44,541 nt of DNA from Comamonadaceae bacterium. GTDB taxonomy: Bacteria > Pseudomonadota > Gammaproteobacteria > Burkholderiales > Burkholderiaceae_C. This document shows, in pieces, positions 10,988 to 22,722 of this stretch. The number at the start of each line of letters is the position of its first letter. The first letter of the stretch is position 1. The translations under genes and the position numbers were made by a program. The stretch lies in the NCBI GenBank assembly GCA_947447615.1, contig CANFJQ010000006.1, positions 1 through 44,541 on the forward strand, given 5' to 3'. The notes under the pieces were generated by a model. That model was not told where the DNA came from and did not search any database. It was given only the letters and a program-made list of their open reading frames with translations.

Positions 10988-11773
10988 ATGGATGCCAGTG
11001 CCCTGACCAGCCCCGATTTATCTGTTGACCTACGCGGCCCGGTGCTGTGGCTGACCATTACCCGCGAAGCGCGCCGCAATGCCATGAGCCATGGCGTGTT
11101 GGCCGGTATGACAGCGGCCATCAGCGCAGCGCAAACTGAGCGCAGCGTGCGCGCCATCGTCGTCACCGGCGCCGGTGACAAAGCTTTTTGCGCTGGGGCC
11201 GATCTGCAAAACGCACAAGCCTTCACCACCGATTACTCCGAACCGCTAGGCCATTTGGCGCAGCTCTTGCGCGTAGCCAAAGCCAGTTATGTGCCACTGG
11301 TGGCGCGCGTCAACGGCGCGTGTATGGCCGGAGGCATGGGCCTCTTGTCCATGTGCGATATGGCGGTGGCCGCAGAGCATGCGGTCTTTGGTTTGCCCGA
11401 GGTAAAGGTGGGCGTCTTCCCCGCCCAGGTGCTCAGCGTTTTGCAACACCTGATTCCGCGCCGCACGCTGGTGGAAATGTGCATTACCGGCGAGCCCATT
11501 AGCAGCCTGCAAGCCTTGGAGTTTGGCCTGGTCAATTACATCGACCGCGATGTCGATGCCAAGCTGCAATGGTTGCTGGAACGCCTGCTGGACAAGTCGC
11601 CCGCAGCGGTACGGCGCGGGCTGTACATGATGAAGAAAATGGAGGCCATGGCCTTTGAAGAGTCCATGGCTTTTACCGAAAGCCAGATTGCACTCTTTAC
11701 GCTAACCGAGGACGCACGCGAGGGCCAACTGGCGTTTCAGGAAAAGCGCAAACCCCAATGGAGCGGCAAGTAA
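10988..11773 (+). CDS. Enoyl-CoA hydratase/isomerase family protein
   Basis: Crotonase fold: ITREARRNAMSHGVLAGM, VVTGAGDKAFCAGADL, ARVNGACMAGGMGLLSMCDMAVA. Confidence 0.92.
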   Translation: MDASALTSPDLSVDLRGPVLWLTITREARRNAMSHGVLAGMTAAISAAQTERSVRAIVVTGAGDKAFCAGADLQNAQAFTTDYSEPLGHLAQLLRVAKASYVPLVARVNGACMAGGMGLLSMCDMAVAAEHAVFGLPEVKVGVFPAQVLSVLQHLIPRRTLVEMCITGEPISSLQALEFGLVNYIDRDVDAKLQWLLERLLDKSPAAVRRGLYMMKKMEAMAFEESMAFTESQIALFTLTEDAREGQLAFQEKRKPQWSGK

Positions 11774-11813
11774 GTCTGCTGTGGCAGGCTGACAGCGCTC
11801 GCCCACACACCAC

Positions 11814-13523
11814 ATGAACGACACCACTTTTGACTACATCATCATCGGCGCAGGAACCGCCGGTTGCCTGCTGGCCAATCGCCTGAGCGCCGACGCCTCC
11901 AAGCGCGTGCTGCTAATCGAAGCCGGGCGGCGCGACGATTACCACTGGATTCATATCCCGGTAGGCTATTTGTATTGCATCGGCAACCCGCGCACCGACT
12001 GGTTATTCAAAACCGAGGCCGAGACCGGGCTCAATGGCCGCAGCCTGATTTACCCGCGCGGCAAAACCCTAGGCGGTTGCAGCAGCATCAACGGCATGAT
12101 TTATATGCGCGGCCAGGCCCGCGATTACGCGCGCTGGGCCGATGTGACGGGCGAGTCGCAATGGAGCTGGGACAACAGTCTGCCCTATTTCCAATTGCAC
12201 GAAGACCACTACAAAGGCGCCAACGCTTTGCACGGCGCGCGCGGCACAGCACCCGCGCTGATGCAAGACGCGGATACCCCCTACCGCGCGCTGCTACGCC
12301 ACCACAATGCTGGCGGCGAGTGGCGCGTGGATAAACAACGTTTGCGCTGGGAGGTGCTGGAAGCTTTTTCGCAGGCAGCGGTGCAAGCGGGCATCCCGGC
12401 GACCGAGGACTTCAACCGGGGCGACAACGAGGGTGTGGGCTTTTTTGAAGTCAACCAAAAAAACGGCTGGCGCTGGAATACCGCCAAGGCCTTTTTGCGC
12501 CCCACGTGCTATGCGCGACCCAACTTCGAACTCTGGACCGGCGCGCAGGCGAGCGAACTGGTGCTGGAAAACCACCCCGGCACCGCCAAGCCTTTGCGCT
12601 GCACCGGCGTGAAGGTGTGGAACGGGCGGGAAATGGTGACCGCGCATGCAATGCGAGAAGTGATTTTGAGCGCCGGTTCGGTCGCCTCGCCGCAGTTGTT
12701 GCAACTCTCGGGTATTGGTCCGGCTGCGCTGCTGCAATCCAAGAACATCGCGCTGCGGCTAGACCTGCCGGGCGTAGGCGCCAATTTGCAAGACCATTTG
12801 CAAATCCGTACGGTGTTCAAAGTGAAAAATACGCCTACGCTCAACACCATTGCCTCCAGCCTGTGGGGCAAGGCGCGTATCGGCTTGGAATACGTGCTCA
12901 AGCGCACCGGGCCCATGAGCATGGCGCCCAGCCAGTTGGGCGCATTCACGCGCAGCGACCCGCAGCAGCCTTACCCGAATATCCAGTACCACGTGCAGCC
13001 GCTCAGCCTGGATGCCTTTGGCTCGCCGCTGCACACCTTCAATGCCATGACCGCCAGCGTGTGCAACCTTAACCCAACGAGCCGGGGCACGATCAACATC
13101 CGCACCCCCGACTTTCGCGATGCGCCAGCGATTGCGCCCAATTACCTGAGCACGGATACCGACCGCAAAGTGGCCGCCGATTCACTACGGGTAACGCGGC
13201 GCATCATGGCGCAAAGCGCGATGCAAGCATTTGCGCCCGAGGAATACAAACCCGGCGTGCAATACCAAAGCGACGAAGAACTCGCCAAGCTGGCTGGCGA
13301 CATTGCCAGCACGATTTTTCACCCCGTGGGCACCACCAAAATGGGCCGCGCCGACGATCCCATGGCGGTGGTGGACCCACGCCTAAAAGTGCGTGGCGTG
13401 GCGGGGCTGCGCGTGGTCGATGCGGGCGTGATGCCCTTTATCACCAGCGGCAACACCAATTCGCCCACCCTGATGATTGCTGAGAAAGCCGCCCAATGGA
13501 TTGCCGAGGATGGCCAGGACTAG
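11814..13523 (+). CDS. GMC family oxidoreductase (choline dehydrogenase-like)
   Basis: DYIIIGAGTAGCLLANRLSAD, YPRGKTLGGCSSINGMIYMRGQARDYARWA, C-terminal HPVGTTKMG...DAGVMPFITSGNTNSPTLMIAEKAA. Confidence 0.94.
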   Translation: MNDTTFDYIIIGAGTAGCLLANRLSADASKRVLLIEAGRRDDYHWIHIPVGYLYCIGNPRTDWLFKTEAETGLNGRSLIYPRGKTLGGCSSINGMIYMRGQARDYARWADVTGESQWSWDNSLPYFQLHEDHYKGANALHGARGTAPALMQDADTPYRALLRHHNAGGEWRVDKQRLRWEVLEAFSQAAVQAGIPATEDFNRGDNEGVGFFEVNQKNGWRWNTAKAFLRPTCYARPNFELWTGAQASELVLENHPGTAKPLRCTGVKVWNGREMVTAHAMREVILSAGSVASPQLLQLSGIGPAALLQSKNIALRLDLPGVGANLQDHLQIRTVFKVKNTPTLNTIASSLWGKARIGLEYVLKRTGPMSMAPSQLGAFTRSDPQQPYPNIQYHVQPLSLDAFGSPLHTFNAMTASVCNLNPTSRGTINIRTPDFRDAPAIAPNYLSTDTDRKVAADSLRVTRRIMAQSAMQAFAPEEYKPGVQYQSDEELAKLAGDIASTIFHPVGTTKMGRADDPMAVVDPRLKVRGVAGLRVVDAGVMPFITSGNTNSPTLMIAEKAAQWIAEDGQD

Positions 13524-13583
13524 GGGAAATACGCAAGGGTAAGTCCTGATGTTGATCCGGCGCGGCGGCGCTACAGTGCGCGG

Positions 13584-13730
13584 GTGCCTCGATACAGGCC
13601 ACACTTCGAAAAGCGAAGGGCAGCCCACCAGGCCGCGAGCGATTCCGAGGAGACCATAAGACCCTGGCCTAGCCAAGGTTGACACACCTCTCCATGAGGC
13701 AAAAAGCACCAACCTTGTTGGTGCTTTTTT
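13584..13730 (+). ncRNA. Candidate structured RNA: attenuator/leader or independent sRNA, class unknown
   Basis: Closing helix TGCCTC (13585-13590)/GAGGCA (13696-13701), internal hairpin CTTCG-AAAAG-CGAAG, AGGCC/GGCCT helix, abutting a strong terminator. Only a weak promoter-like sequence upstream. Confidence 0.5.
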
Positions 13731-13733
13731 TTT
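13701..13733 (+). terminator. Rho-independent terminator
   Basis: AAAAAGCACCAAC-CTT-GTTGGTGCTTTTTTTTT: 9-bp perfect core stem extended by A/T pairs, with T-run. Confidence 0.85.
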
Positions 13734-13862
13734 GCGTTTTTTTGCCTTGTCACTGCATCTGCGATCCAGTTGCAAACCTCTACACTTGGCAGGCTTTGGC
13801 GCAGTGGATGCCCAAGGCATTGGCTCCCGCGACACCTGACTTCTTTCTATACCCCATTCCCC

Positions 13863-14621
13863 ATGGAATTGCTACTTGTTTGCGCCGCTTCGCTTTTAGC
13901 GGGATTTGTCGATTCCATTGTCGGAGGCGGCGGACTCATACTGATCCCTAGTTTGTTTGCCCTATTTCCGGCGGCAGCACCCGCCACCTTGTTTGGCACC
14001 AACAAAGGCGCGTCCATTTGGGGCACGGGATTGGCGACGGTGCAGTACAGCCGCCGCGTCACCATGCCTTGGCGCGCACTACTGCCCGCTGCGGTAGCCG
14101 CCTTGTTTGCCGCCTTTGCCGGTGCCTGGCTGGTGACGGTAGTCTCGCCGGCTTTGTTGCGCAAAGTTTTGCCGGGTCTTTTGGTGTTGCTGCTGGCTTA
14201 TACGCTGGCAAAAAAAGATTTAGGCCAGGCGCACGCGCCGCGATTTGAAGGCCGCCGCGAGATGCTGGTGCTTGCCGCCATTGGCGCGCTGGTGGGTTTT
14301 TACGATGGGTTCTTCGGGCCGGGGACCGGCAGCTTTTTTGTGTTCTTGCTGGTGCGTGTGGCCGGGTACGACTTTTTGCATGCCTCGGCCAGCGCCAAGT
14401 TGCTCAATACCGCCAGCAACCTAGCGGCCCTGGTTTTGTTCGCTTGGACCGGCCATGTGTGGTGGCACCTGGTGTTGGCCATGGCCTTGTCCAATATGGT
14501 GGGCAGCTTGGCTGGTACGCATCTAGCGCTCAAACACGGCACTGGCTTTGTGCGCATCGTGTTTATGGTGGTGGTGGCGGCCTTGATCGCTAAAACCTCG
14601 TGGGATGCGTTTCTGGCTTGA
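13863..14621 (+). CDS. TauE/SafE family sulfite exporter-like membrane protein
   Basis: MELLLVCAASLLAGFVDSIVGGGGLILIPSLF...GFYDGFFGPGTGSFFVFLLV...HASASAKLLNTASNLAAL. Confidence 0.92.
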   Translation: MELLLVCAASLLAGFVDSIVGGGGLILIPSLFALFPAAAPATLFGTNKGASIWGTGLATVQYSRRVTMPWRALLPAAVAALFAAFAGAWLVTVVSPALLRKVLPGLLVLLLAYTLAKKDLGQAHAPRFEGRREMLVLAAIGALVGFYDGFFGPGTGSFFVFLLVRVAGYDFLHASASAKLLNTASNLAALVLFAWTGHVWWHLVLAMALSNMVGSLAGTHLALKHGTGFVRIVFMVVVAALIAKTSWDAFLA

Positions 14622-14648
14622 AACGGCGTGGCGTTCAGGTCTTAGCGC

Positions 14649-16628
14649 TTAAGGCTTGGCGACCAGCCCTGGCGGCTCCGCGATTTGCGAGGGCGGTGGC
14701 CAGCTGAGCTCGGCCACGGCGCGTGGCTTGCCGATGGGCGCAGTAGCCTGGCCTTTGCGCACGGCGGCCAAGTCTTCTTCATTGGGGTATTGCTGCAAGA
14801 GCCAGTAGTCAAACACACGCCGGGCAATCGGCGCGGCGGAGGCAGAACCGAAACCGGCGTTTTCCACAATCACGGCCAGGGCAATTTTCGGGTCGTCGGC
14901 TGGTGCAAAGGCGACGTAGAGCGAGTGGTCCCGTTGGTGCTCTTCCATGCGCGCGGCGTTGTATTTTTCGTTCTTGCCCAGGCTCACCGCTTGCGCGGTG
15001 CCGGTTTTGCCGCCACTTAAATAAGCGGCCCCGGCAAAGGCGCGCGCTGAGGTGCCCTCTTGCGTGACACCCACCATCGCCTGGACTATCACATTGATGT
15101 TGTCGGGCGACAGCTTTAAGTCCTCTGGAGGAGGCGCCGGGCGTTCGCTGCGCGCATGCGTACTGGCGTCTGCGGTGGCTTGCACCAGACGCGGGGTGTA
15201 CTTGATGCCCTTGTTCGCTACCGTGGCTGTGGCCTGCGCCAATTGCAACATGGTAAAGCTGTTATAGCCCTGGCCTATCCCTAGAGAAATTGTCTCTCCG
15301 GCATACCATTTTTGGTGCTCGGGTTTGCTGTAGTAGCGCCGCTTCCATTCCTGGCTAGGCAGTACGCCGCGCACTTCGCCCAGCACATCGATGCCGGTCA
15401 TCTGGCCAAAGCCCAGGGGTTTCATAAAGTCGTGCATGGTGTCCACGCCCAACTCGTTCGCTAGCGAATAAAAATAGGCGTTACTAGACTCCACAATCGC
15501 CCGGCGCATGTCCATGATGCCGCCGCGCTCGTTCTCTGGGCTGCCAAAACGATGGCCGCCAAACATGTAAAACCCGGGGTCATTGATCAGCGTAGTGGGC
15601 TTGCGTGTGCCCGTCTCCAAAGCTGCCAATGCCATAAATGGTTTGTAGGTCGAACCCGGCGGATAGGTGCCGCGCAAAGCGCGGTTAAGCAAGGGCTTGT
15701 CCGGCGATTCATTGAGCATTTGCCAGTTATCCTGATCGATGCCTTCAACGAATAAGTTCGAATCAAACGTTGGCTTACTCACAAAGGCGAGCACTTCGCC
15801 ATTTTTCGGGTTAATAGCCACCAGCGCGCCGCGCCGCTCGCCAAACATGCTCTCCACCAAGTGCTGCAATTTGATGTCGATGGTTAGCACCACGGTATCG
15901 CCCGGCGTGGCTTTACTGCTTGACAGGCGCCGCGTAGCCCGCCCGCCCGCCGATGTTTCAATATGCTCGACGCCGGTGATGCCATGCAACTGGCGCTCAA
16001 AGCTTTGCTCTACGCCTAGCTTGCCGATATATTCCGTCCCCCGGTAATTGGCCTGGTCGTCATCGTCTTCGATTTTTTCTTTCTCACTTTGGTTGATGCG
16101 CCCGATGTAGCCGATCACATGGCTGGCCAGTTCGCCATAGGGGTAGTTGCGAAACAAGCGGGCTTTGATCTCTACGCCGGGAAAGCGAAAACGCTGCGCG
16201 GCAAAGCGCGCCACTTCCACATCGGTGAGGCGGTTGCGCAAAGGCAGGGACTCAAAGGTTTTGGATTCTTCGAGTAATTTTTTGAAGCGGCGCCGGTCAC
16301 GCGGGGTGATCTCCACCACCTCGGCCAATGCGTCTATGGTCGCTTCCAAACCATTGGTTTTGGAGGGCGTGATTTCCAGGGTGTAAGCCGAATAATTGCT
16401 GGCCAGCACAATGCCGTTGCGGTCTTGTATCAGGCCCCGGTTGGGCACGATGGGCACGATAGCGGTGCGGTTGCTTTCGGCCTGCGCCAGCAAATCGTCA
16501 TGGCGCCACAGCTGCAAATACATGAGGCGCAGCAGCAGCAACACAAAGCACACCAACACCAGCACCGTGAACACAAAGATGCGCTGGCGAAAGCGTTGCA
16601 GGTCGTAATCGATATTGCGCAAGTCCAT
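14649..16628 (-). CDS. mrdA: Penicillin-binding protein 2
   Basis: 659 aa; RDRNGIVLASNYSAYTLEI, PPGSTYKPFMALAALE (STYK), SSNAYF, SGGKTGTAQ; downstream of mreBCD. Confidence 0.97.
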   Translation of the reverse strand: MDLRNIDYDLQRFRQRIFVFTVLVLVCFVLLLLRLMYLQLWRHDDLLAQAESNRTAIVPIVPNRGLIQDRNGIVLASNYSAYTLEITPSKTNGLEATIDALAEVVEITPRDRRRFKKLLEESKTFESLPLRNRLTDVEVARFAAQRFRFPGVEIKARLFRNYPYGELASHVIGYIGRINQSEKEKIEDDDDQANYRGTEYIGKLGVEQSFERQLHGITGVEHIETSAGGRATRRLSSSKATPGDTVVLTIDIKLQHLVESMFGERRGALVAINPKNGEVLAFVSKPTFDSNLFVEGIDQDNWQMLNESPDKPLLNRALRGTYPPGSTYKPFMALAALETGTRKPTTLINDPGFYMFGGHRFGSPENERGGIMDMRRAIVESSNAYFYSLANELGVDTMHDFMKPLGFGQMTGIDVLGEVRGVLPSQEWKRRYYSKPEHQKWYAGETISLGIGQGYNSFTMLQLAQATATVANKGIKYTPRLVQATADASTHARSERPAPPPEDLKLSPDNINVIVQAMVGVTQEGTSARAFAGAAYLSGGKTGTAQAVSLGKNEKYNAARMEEHQRDHSLYVAFAPADDPKIALAVIVENAGFGSASAAPIARRVFDYWLLQQYPNEEDLAAVRKGQATAPIGKPRAVAELSWPPPSQIAEPPGLVAKP

Positions 16629-16640
16629 GGTGCGCCTTGG

Positions 16641-17171
16641 CTAGAGCGGACGGTTGTCGTCCGGGTCCGGCGCGCGGCGCTGCGGGGCCAGCAGCATCCA
16701 GCTGATCACCGGCCACAGCAAGGCCTCGCCCACCGGCGCCAACAGCACCCACCAGCCTGGAAAGTTGCCGCCAATAATGCCGTTGAGGACCAACTCCACC
16801 ATATGCACCAGCGCAAACAAGGGAAGCACTTGTAGCGTCTGCTCGGGCAAGCTAAACCAAAGTAAACGGCGGTGCACCATGATCGCAAAATAGCTGAGCA
16901 CCGTATAGGCCATGGCGTGCTGCCCCAGCAAGCCGCCTTGGTACACATCGAGCATCAAACCAAATACGAAAGCAACGGCCACGCCCACGCGCATGGTTTG
17001 GTGTACCGTCCAAAACACAAGCACGATGGACAGCATATCGGGCGCCCATGCGGCGCGGCCCCACAGCAGCATATTGCCCAGCATATTGGCGATAAAGGCG
17101 AACAGCAGGCTCACCCATAAAAACGCGGGGTTGACCGGCATGAGCAGGCGTTGGCCCGGACGCATAATCAT
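16641..17171 (-). CDS. mreD: Rod shape-determining protein MreD
   Basis: Small polytopic membrane protein in mreBCD order; VFWTVHQTMRVGVAVAFVFGLMLDVYQGGLLGQHAMAYT. Confidence 0.95.
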   Translation of the reverse strand: MIMRPGQRLLMPVNPAFLWVSLLFAFIANMLGNMLLWGRAAWAPDMLSIVLVFWTVHQTMRVGVAVAFVFGLMLDVYQGGLLGQHAMAYTVLSYFAIMVHRRLLWFSLPEQTLQVLPLFALVHMVELVLNGIIGGNFPGWWVLLAPVGEALLWPVISWMLLAPQRRAPDPDDNRPL

Positions 17172-18088
17172 CGGCGGCCTCCGCTACGCACGGCTTTGTG
17201 CTCCGGCTCGGGCGGCGGACGCGCCACGGCGGCTTGCGCAGTGGGCAGCAGCACCAGCACATGGCGCGTGCCTGCGACCATGGCAATGGGCACGCATTCA
17301 ATACGCGCAAACACTGCCTCGGTACGTCGCTCTACTTTGTCTATCCGCGCCACCGGCAAGCCTGCGGGGTAGACACCATCGACGCCGCTGGTGGTCAGCA
17401 TATCGCCCACGGTGACATCCGCATTGGCAGCCATAAAGCGCAGCTCCAGGGCGTCGGCATTGCGGGTAGTTTCGCCATAGGCCACACCGCGCGCGCCGGT
17501 GCGCACATTGACCACGGGAATCGCATGGTCGCGGTCGGTGATCAAGGTCACTTCGCTGGACATGGGGAAAACGCGGGTTACCTGGCCTATGACGCCAAAC
17601 TCATCAATGACAGGGGAGGCCAGTTGCACGCCCTGGCTCTGCCCTTTGTCTAGCACCACTTTGCGGGTGTAGGGGTCGGCGGCGTCATACACCACTTGGG
17701 CGGCCAGCGTGCCAGGCCATTGGCGTTCCTGCAAATTCAAAATGCCACGCAATCGCTGGTTCTCCAAAACCAGTTCCTCGTTTTGCTGGGCGCGTTGGCG
17801 CTGCTCGGTCAATTGCTGGCGCAGCTGACGCAGCGTCGCTTCGTTGCTGAACATGCCGTCCATGCGGTCATTGGCCTGCTGCGATAACAGCAGCGGTTGC
17901 AACACCAGCCATTGCAGCGGATAGAGCGCGGTAGCAATACTGGCGCGCAAGGGTTGCACCATTTGAAAGCGCGCGTCGGCCACCATCAGCAAGAGTGCCA
18001 GGGCGCTGAACACCACCAGGCGTGACAGAGCCGAAGGGCCTTGGCGGAAAAACGGAGGGGGGTCTCTGCCCAGCGAAGCAAGAGCCAT
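17168..18088 (-). CDS. mreC: Rod shape-determining protein MreC
   Basis: N-terminal TM then coiled coil; VIDEFGVIGQVTRVFPMSSEVTLITDRDHAIPV; mre operon. Confidence 0.96.
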   Translation of the reverse strand: MALASLGRDPPPFFRQGPSALSRLVVFSALALLLMVADARFQMVQPLRASIATALYPLQWLVLQPLLLSQQANDRMDGMFSNEATLRQLRQQLTEQRQRAQQNEELVLENQRLRGILNLQERQWPGTLAAQVVYDAADPYTRKVVLDKGQSQGVQLASPVIDEFGVIGQVTRVFPMSSEVTLITDRDHAIPVVNVRTGARGVAYGETTRNADALELRFMAANADVTVGDMLTTSGVDGVYPAGLPVARIDKVERRTEAVFARIECVPIAMVAGTRHVLVLLPTAQAAVARPPPEPEHKAVRSGGRR

Positions 18089-18103
18089 CGCTGCGTCCGG
18101 CGC

Positions 18104-19219
<1,116 letters not shown>

Positions 19220-19348
19220 TCAGGCGCAAACGGCAGGGGAAAACGCCGCGCAAGCCAAAGGCAGGATAATAACCCATCGCCCCTGAAATCCCGCCTTGTG
19301 CAGGGGCCTACGCTCAGCAAACCACCCTGTAAAGACCGCTTTTTTCAC

Positions 19349-19684
19349 ATGTCCTTGACCTCCCACGATATCGACCGTCTCGCCCAGCTCTCCCGGCTGC
19401 AATTTGAGCCGCCCGCCGCCGAACGCCTGCTTGGCCAGCTCAATGGTTTTTTTGAGATCGTTGAGCAAATGCGCGCCGTGGACACAAGCGGCGTGGTGCC
19501 GATGGCGCATCCGGTCGATGCGATGCACGGTTTAACTGCTGCCATTGGCGACACCGACGCACTGGGTATGACGCTGCGTTTACGCGAAGACGTGGTGAGC
19601 GAGCACAACCAGCGCGAGGCCAACCAGCGTAGTGCGCCTGCGGTGGAGCGCGGTTTGTTTTTGGTGCCGAAAGTGATCGAGTAA
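19349..19684 (+). CDS. gatC: Asp-tRNA(Asn)/Glu-tRNA(Gln) amidotransferase subunit C
   Basis: [55 protein letters not shown]; upstream of gatA. Confidence 0.96.
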   Translation: MSLTSHDIDRLAQLSRLQFEPPAAERLLGQLNGFFEIVEQMRAVDTSGVVPMAHPVDAMHGLTAAIGDTDALGMTLRLREDVVSEHNQREANQRSAPAVERGLFLVPKVIE

Positions 19685-19687
19685 GCC

Positions 19688-21151
19688 ATGGCTGATTTAC
19701 ACGACATGACAGTTGCCCAATTGGCGGCAGGTCTTCAAAAGAAAGATTTCAGCGCGGTCGAAGTGGCCACGCGTTTTCTGGCGCGCATGGGCGGCAATCC
19801 GCATAACGCGTTTTTGGATATTAATAGCGAAGTGACGCTGGCGCAGGCCCAAGCCTCGGACGACAAAATCGCCGCAGGCACCTCAGGCCCCTTGGAAGGC
19901 GTGCCGATTGCGCACAAAGACATCTTTGTGACCAAAGATTTCGCCACCACGGCGGGATCGAAGATATTGAAAGACTACCGCTCGCCGTTTGACGCCACGG
20001 TGGTTTCAAAGTTGCGCGGAGCCGGCATGGTGACTTTGGGCAAACTCAATTGCGATGAATTCGCCATGGGCTCGGCCAATGAAAACTCGGCCTATGGTGC
20101 GGTGACCAACCCGTGGGACACCACTCGCATTCCCGGCGGCTCGTCCGGCGGCAGCGCAGCGGCCGTGGCCGCACGTTTGGCGCCTGCGGCCACCGGTACC
20201 GATACCGGCGGCTCCATTCGCCAACCGGCGGCGTTTTGCGGCATCACCGGCATCAAACCCACGTATGGGCGCGCCTCGCGCTACGGCATGGTGGCGTTCG
20301 CTTCCAGCTTAGACCAGGCCGGGCCAATGGCGCGCAGCGCTGAAGATTGCGCTTTGTTGTTGTCGGCCATGTGCGGACCGGATATGGATAGAGACTCCAC
20401 TTCCTTGAATGTAGCGAACGAAGATTTTTCGGGTGCATTAACGCAGCCGCTTCAAGGCTTGCGTGTAGGCATACCCAGTGAATTTTTCGCTGAAGGCTTA
20501 GCGAACGATGTGCGCAGCGCCATTGACGCGGCGTTAAAACAATTGCAATCCCAAGGTGCCACGCTGGTGCCTATCGCTCTGCCGCGTACCGAGTTATCTA
20601 TTCCGGTGTACTACATCATCGCGCCGGCAGAGGCATCAAGCAACCTCAGCCGTTTTGATGGCGTGAAATTTGGCCACCGGGCCAACAACTTTTCAGACCT
20701 GGCCGACATGTATGAAAAAACCCGCAGCGAAGCTTTTGGAGACGAAGTTAAACGCCGCGTCATGATAGGCAGTTATGTCTTGTCGCACGGTTATTACGAC
20801 GCCTACTATTTACAAGCGCAAAAAATTCGCCGGATGATTGCAGACGATTTTCAGCAAGCCTTTAACCAATGCGACGTAATTGCCGGTCCAGTCGCACCGA
20901 CCACCGCATGGAAGCTGGGCGATAAATCAGACGATCCGCTAGCAAACTATTTGGCTGACATCTTCACGCTGCCCGCATCGCTCGCGGGCTTGCCGGGCAT
21001 GAGCCTGCCGGTCGGGTTTGGTGCAAGCGGTATGCCAGTGGGCATGCAACTCATCGGCAATTATTTGCAGGAAGCCAAATTGCTGAACGTGGCGCACCAA
21101 TACCAATTGCATACAGACCATCACACACAAGCCCCTGGAGGTGCCGCATGA
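19688..21151 (+). CDS. gatA: Asp-tRNA(Asn)/Glu-tRNA(Gln) amidotransferase subunit A
   Basis: Amidase signature [37 protein letters not shown]. Confidence 0.98.
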   Translation: MADLHDMTVAQLAAGLQKKDFSAVEVATRFLARMGGNPHNAFLDINSEVTLAQAQASDDKIAAGTSGPLEGVPIAHKDIFVTKDFATTAGSKILKDYRSPFDATVVSKLRGAGMVTLGKLNCDEFAMGSANENSAYGAVTNPWDTTRIPGGSSGGSAAAVAARLAPAATGTDTGGSIRQPAAFCGITGIKPTYGRASRYGMVAFASSLDQAGPMARSAEDCALLLSAMCGPDMDRDSTSLNVANEDFSGALTQPLQGLRVGIPSEFFAEGLANDVRSAIDAALKQLQSQGATLVPIALPRTELSIPVYYIIAPAEASSNLSRFDGVKFGHRANNFSDLADMYEKTRSEAFGDEVKRRVMIGSYVLSHGYYDAYYLQAQKIRRMIADDFQQAFNQCDVIAGPVAPTTAWKLGDKSDDPLANYLADIFTLPASLAGLPGMSLPVGFGASGMPVGMQLIGNYLQEAKLLNVAHQYQLHTDHHTQAPGGAA

Positions 21152-22620
21152 GCGCCCCTAAATTAGTCCATGGCTACGAAGTCGTTATCGGCTTTGAAAC
21201 CCACGCGCAGCTGTCCACGCGAAGCAAAATATTCAGCCGCGCATCCACTGCGTTTGGTGCCGAAGCGAATACGCAAGCCTGCGCGGTGGACTTGGCCTTG
21301 CCCGGCACGCTGCCGGTGATGAACAAGGGCGCGGTCGAACGCGCCATTGAACTCGGGCTGGCTCTGGGTTCGCACATCGCCGAGCGCAGCGTGTTTGCGC
21401 GTAAAAATTATTTTTACCCCGACCTGCCCAAGGGCTACCAGATCAGCCAGTTTGAAATACCAGTGGTGCAAGGCGGCGCGGTGTCGTTCTTTTTGGGGGA
21501 CGAGAAAAAAACCGTGCGCTTGGTGCGCGCGCATTTGGAAGAGGATGCGGGTAAGTCTTTGCATGAAGACTTCATCGGTCAATCGGGCATCGACCTGAAC
21601 CGCGCCGGTACGCCGCTCTTAGAAATCGTCACCGAACCCGATATGCGTTCTAGCGAAGAAGCCGTGGCCTACGCCAAAGAGTTGCACAAGATCGTGACTT
21701 GGATTGGCATTTGCGACGGCAATATGCAAGAGGGCAGTTTCCGCTGCGACGCGAACGTGTCGGTGCGCAAACCCGGCGCGGCGCTGGGCACACGGCGTGA
21801 AATCAAAAACCTGAACAGCTTCAAGTTCATGCAACAAGCCATCGACTACGAGGTGCGTTGGCAGATCGAGCAGATCGAAGACGGCTACGCGATACAACAA
21901 GCCACGGTGTTGTTTAACCCGGACACCGGCGAAACGCGGGCCATGCGCACCAAAGAAGACGCTGCCGATTACCGCTACTTCCCCGACCCGGATTTGCCCC
22001 CGCTGGTGATTTCGCGCGAATGGGTGGAGCGCGTACGCAGTGAAATGGCCGAGCTGCCGCGCGTCATGGCCGAGCGCTTTGTAGCGCAATACGGCTTGCC
22101 CGAATACGACGCCACGACGCTGACGCAAAGCAAAGCCATGGCGGCTTATTTTGAAGAGACGGCCAAAGCTTGCGGGCAAGCGAAGTTGGCAAGTAACTGG
22201 ATCATGGGTGAGTTGTCGCGGCGTATGAATGCAGATGACCTCGGTATCGAGCATCTGCCCGTAAAGTCAGCCCAGCTCGGTGCCTTAATCGCGCGTATTG
22301 CCGACGACACCATTAGCAACAACGCAGCCAAGCAAGTATTTGATGCCTTATGGAGTGAAGGCGATGATGCAAAGGGCGCCGCTGACGCAGCGCGTGTGGA
22401 CGCCATCATCGAAGCCAAAGGCCTGAAACAAATGAACGACACCGGTGCCTTGGAAGCCATCATCGACGAGGTGCTGGCCGCCAACCCGAAAAACGTCGAA
22501 GAGTTCAAAGCCGGTAACACCAAGGCGCTGAACGGTTTGGTCGGCCCGATCATGAAAGCCAGCAAAGGTAAGGCCAATCCGTCGCAGGTCAATGCGCTGC
22601 TGCTCAAGAAATTAGGCTGA
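21148..22620 (+). CDS. gatB: Asp-tRNA(Asn)/Glu-tRNA(Gln) amidotransferase subunit B
   Basis: [21 protein letters not shown]...[13 protein letters not shown]...[15 protein letters not shown]. Confidence 0.98.
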   Translation: MSAPKLVHGYEVVIGFETHAQLSTRSKIFSRASTAFGAEANTQACAVDLALPGTLPVMNKGAVERAIELGLALGSHIAERSVFARKNYFYPDLPKGYQISQFEIPVVQGGAVSFFLGDEKKTVRLVRAHLEEDAGKSLHEDFIGQSGIDLNRAGTPLLEIVTEPDMRSSEEAVAYAKELHKIVTWIGICDGNMQEGSFRCDANVSVRKPGAALGTRREIKNLNSFKFMQQAIDYEVRWQIEQIEDGYAIQQATVLFNPDTGETRAMRTKEDAADYRYFPDPDLPPLVISREWVERVRSEMAELPRVMAERFVAQYGLPEYDATTLTQSKAMAAYFEETAKACGQAKLASNWIMGELSRRMNADDLGIEHLPVKSAQLGALIARIADDTISNNAAKQVFDALWSEGDDAKGAADAARVDAIIEAKGLKQMNDTGALEAIIDEVLAANPKNVEEFKAGNTKALNGLVGPIMKASKGKANPSQVNALLLKKLG

Positions 22621-22682
22621 GATATCTTTGGTCACCGGCTACCTTATAGGCACCGGGAGTGGGTGGCCGGCTAACTACAGGG

Positions 22683-22714
22683 TGGAGTTTTCGGCCATTA
22701 ACTCCATTTGTTTT
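22683..22714 (+). terminator. Possible terminator after gatCAB
   Basis: Inverted repeat TGGAGTT-ttcggccatt-AACTCCA followed by TTTGTTTT. Confidence 0.4.
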
Positions 22715-22722
22715 ACCGATAT

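Noticed and set aside
13584-13680. Resemblance of ACAGGCCAC...GGGCAGCCC to a c-di-GMP-I riboswitch and of AGGAGACC to a B12 box
   Set aside because: Core consensus of neither class is present; similarity is short and probably coincidental, so no class was assigned.
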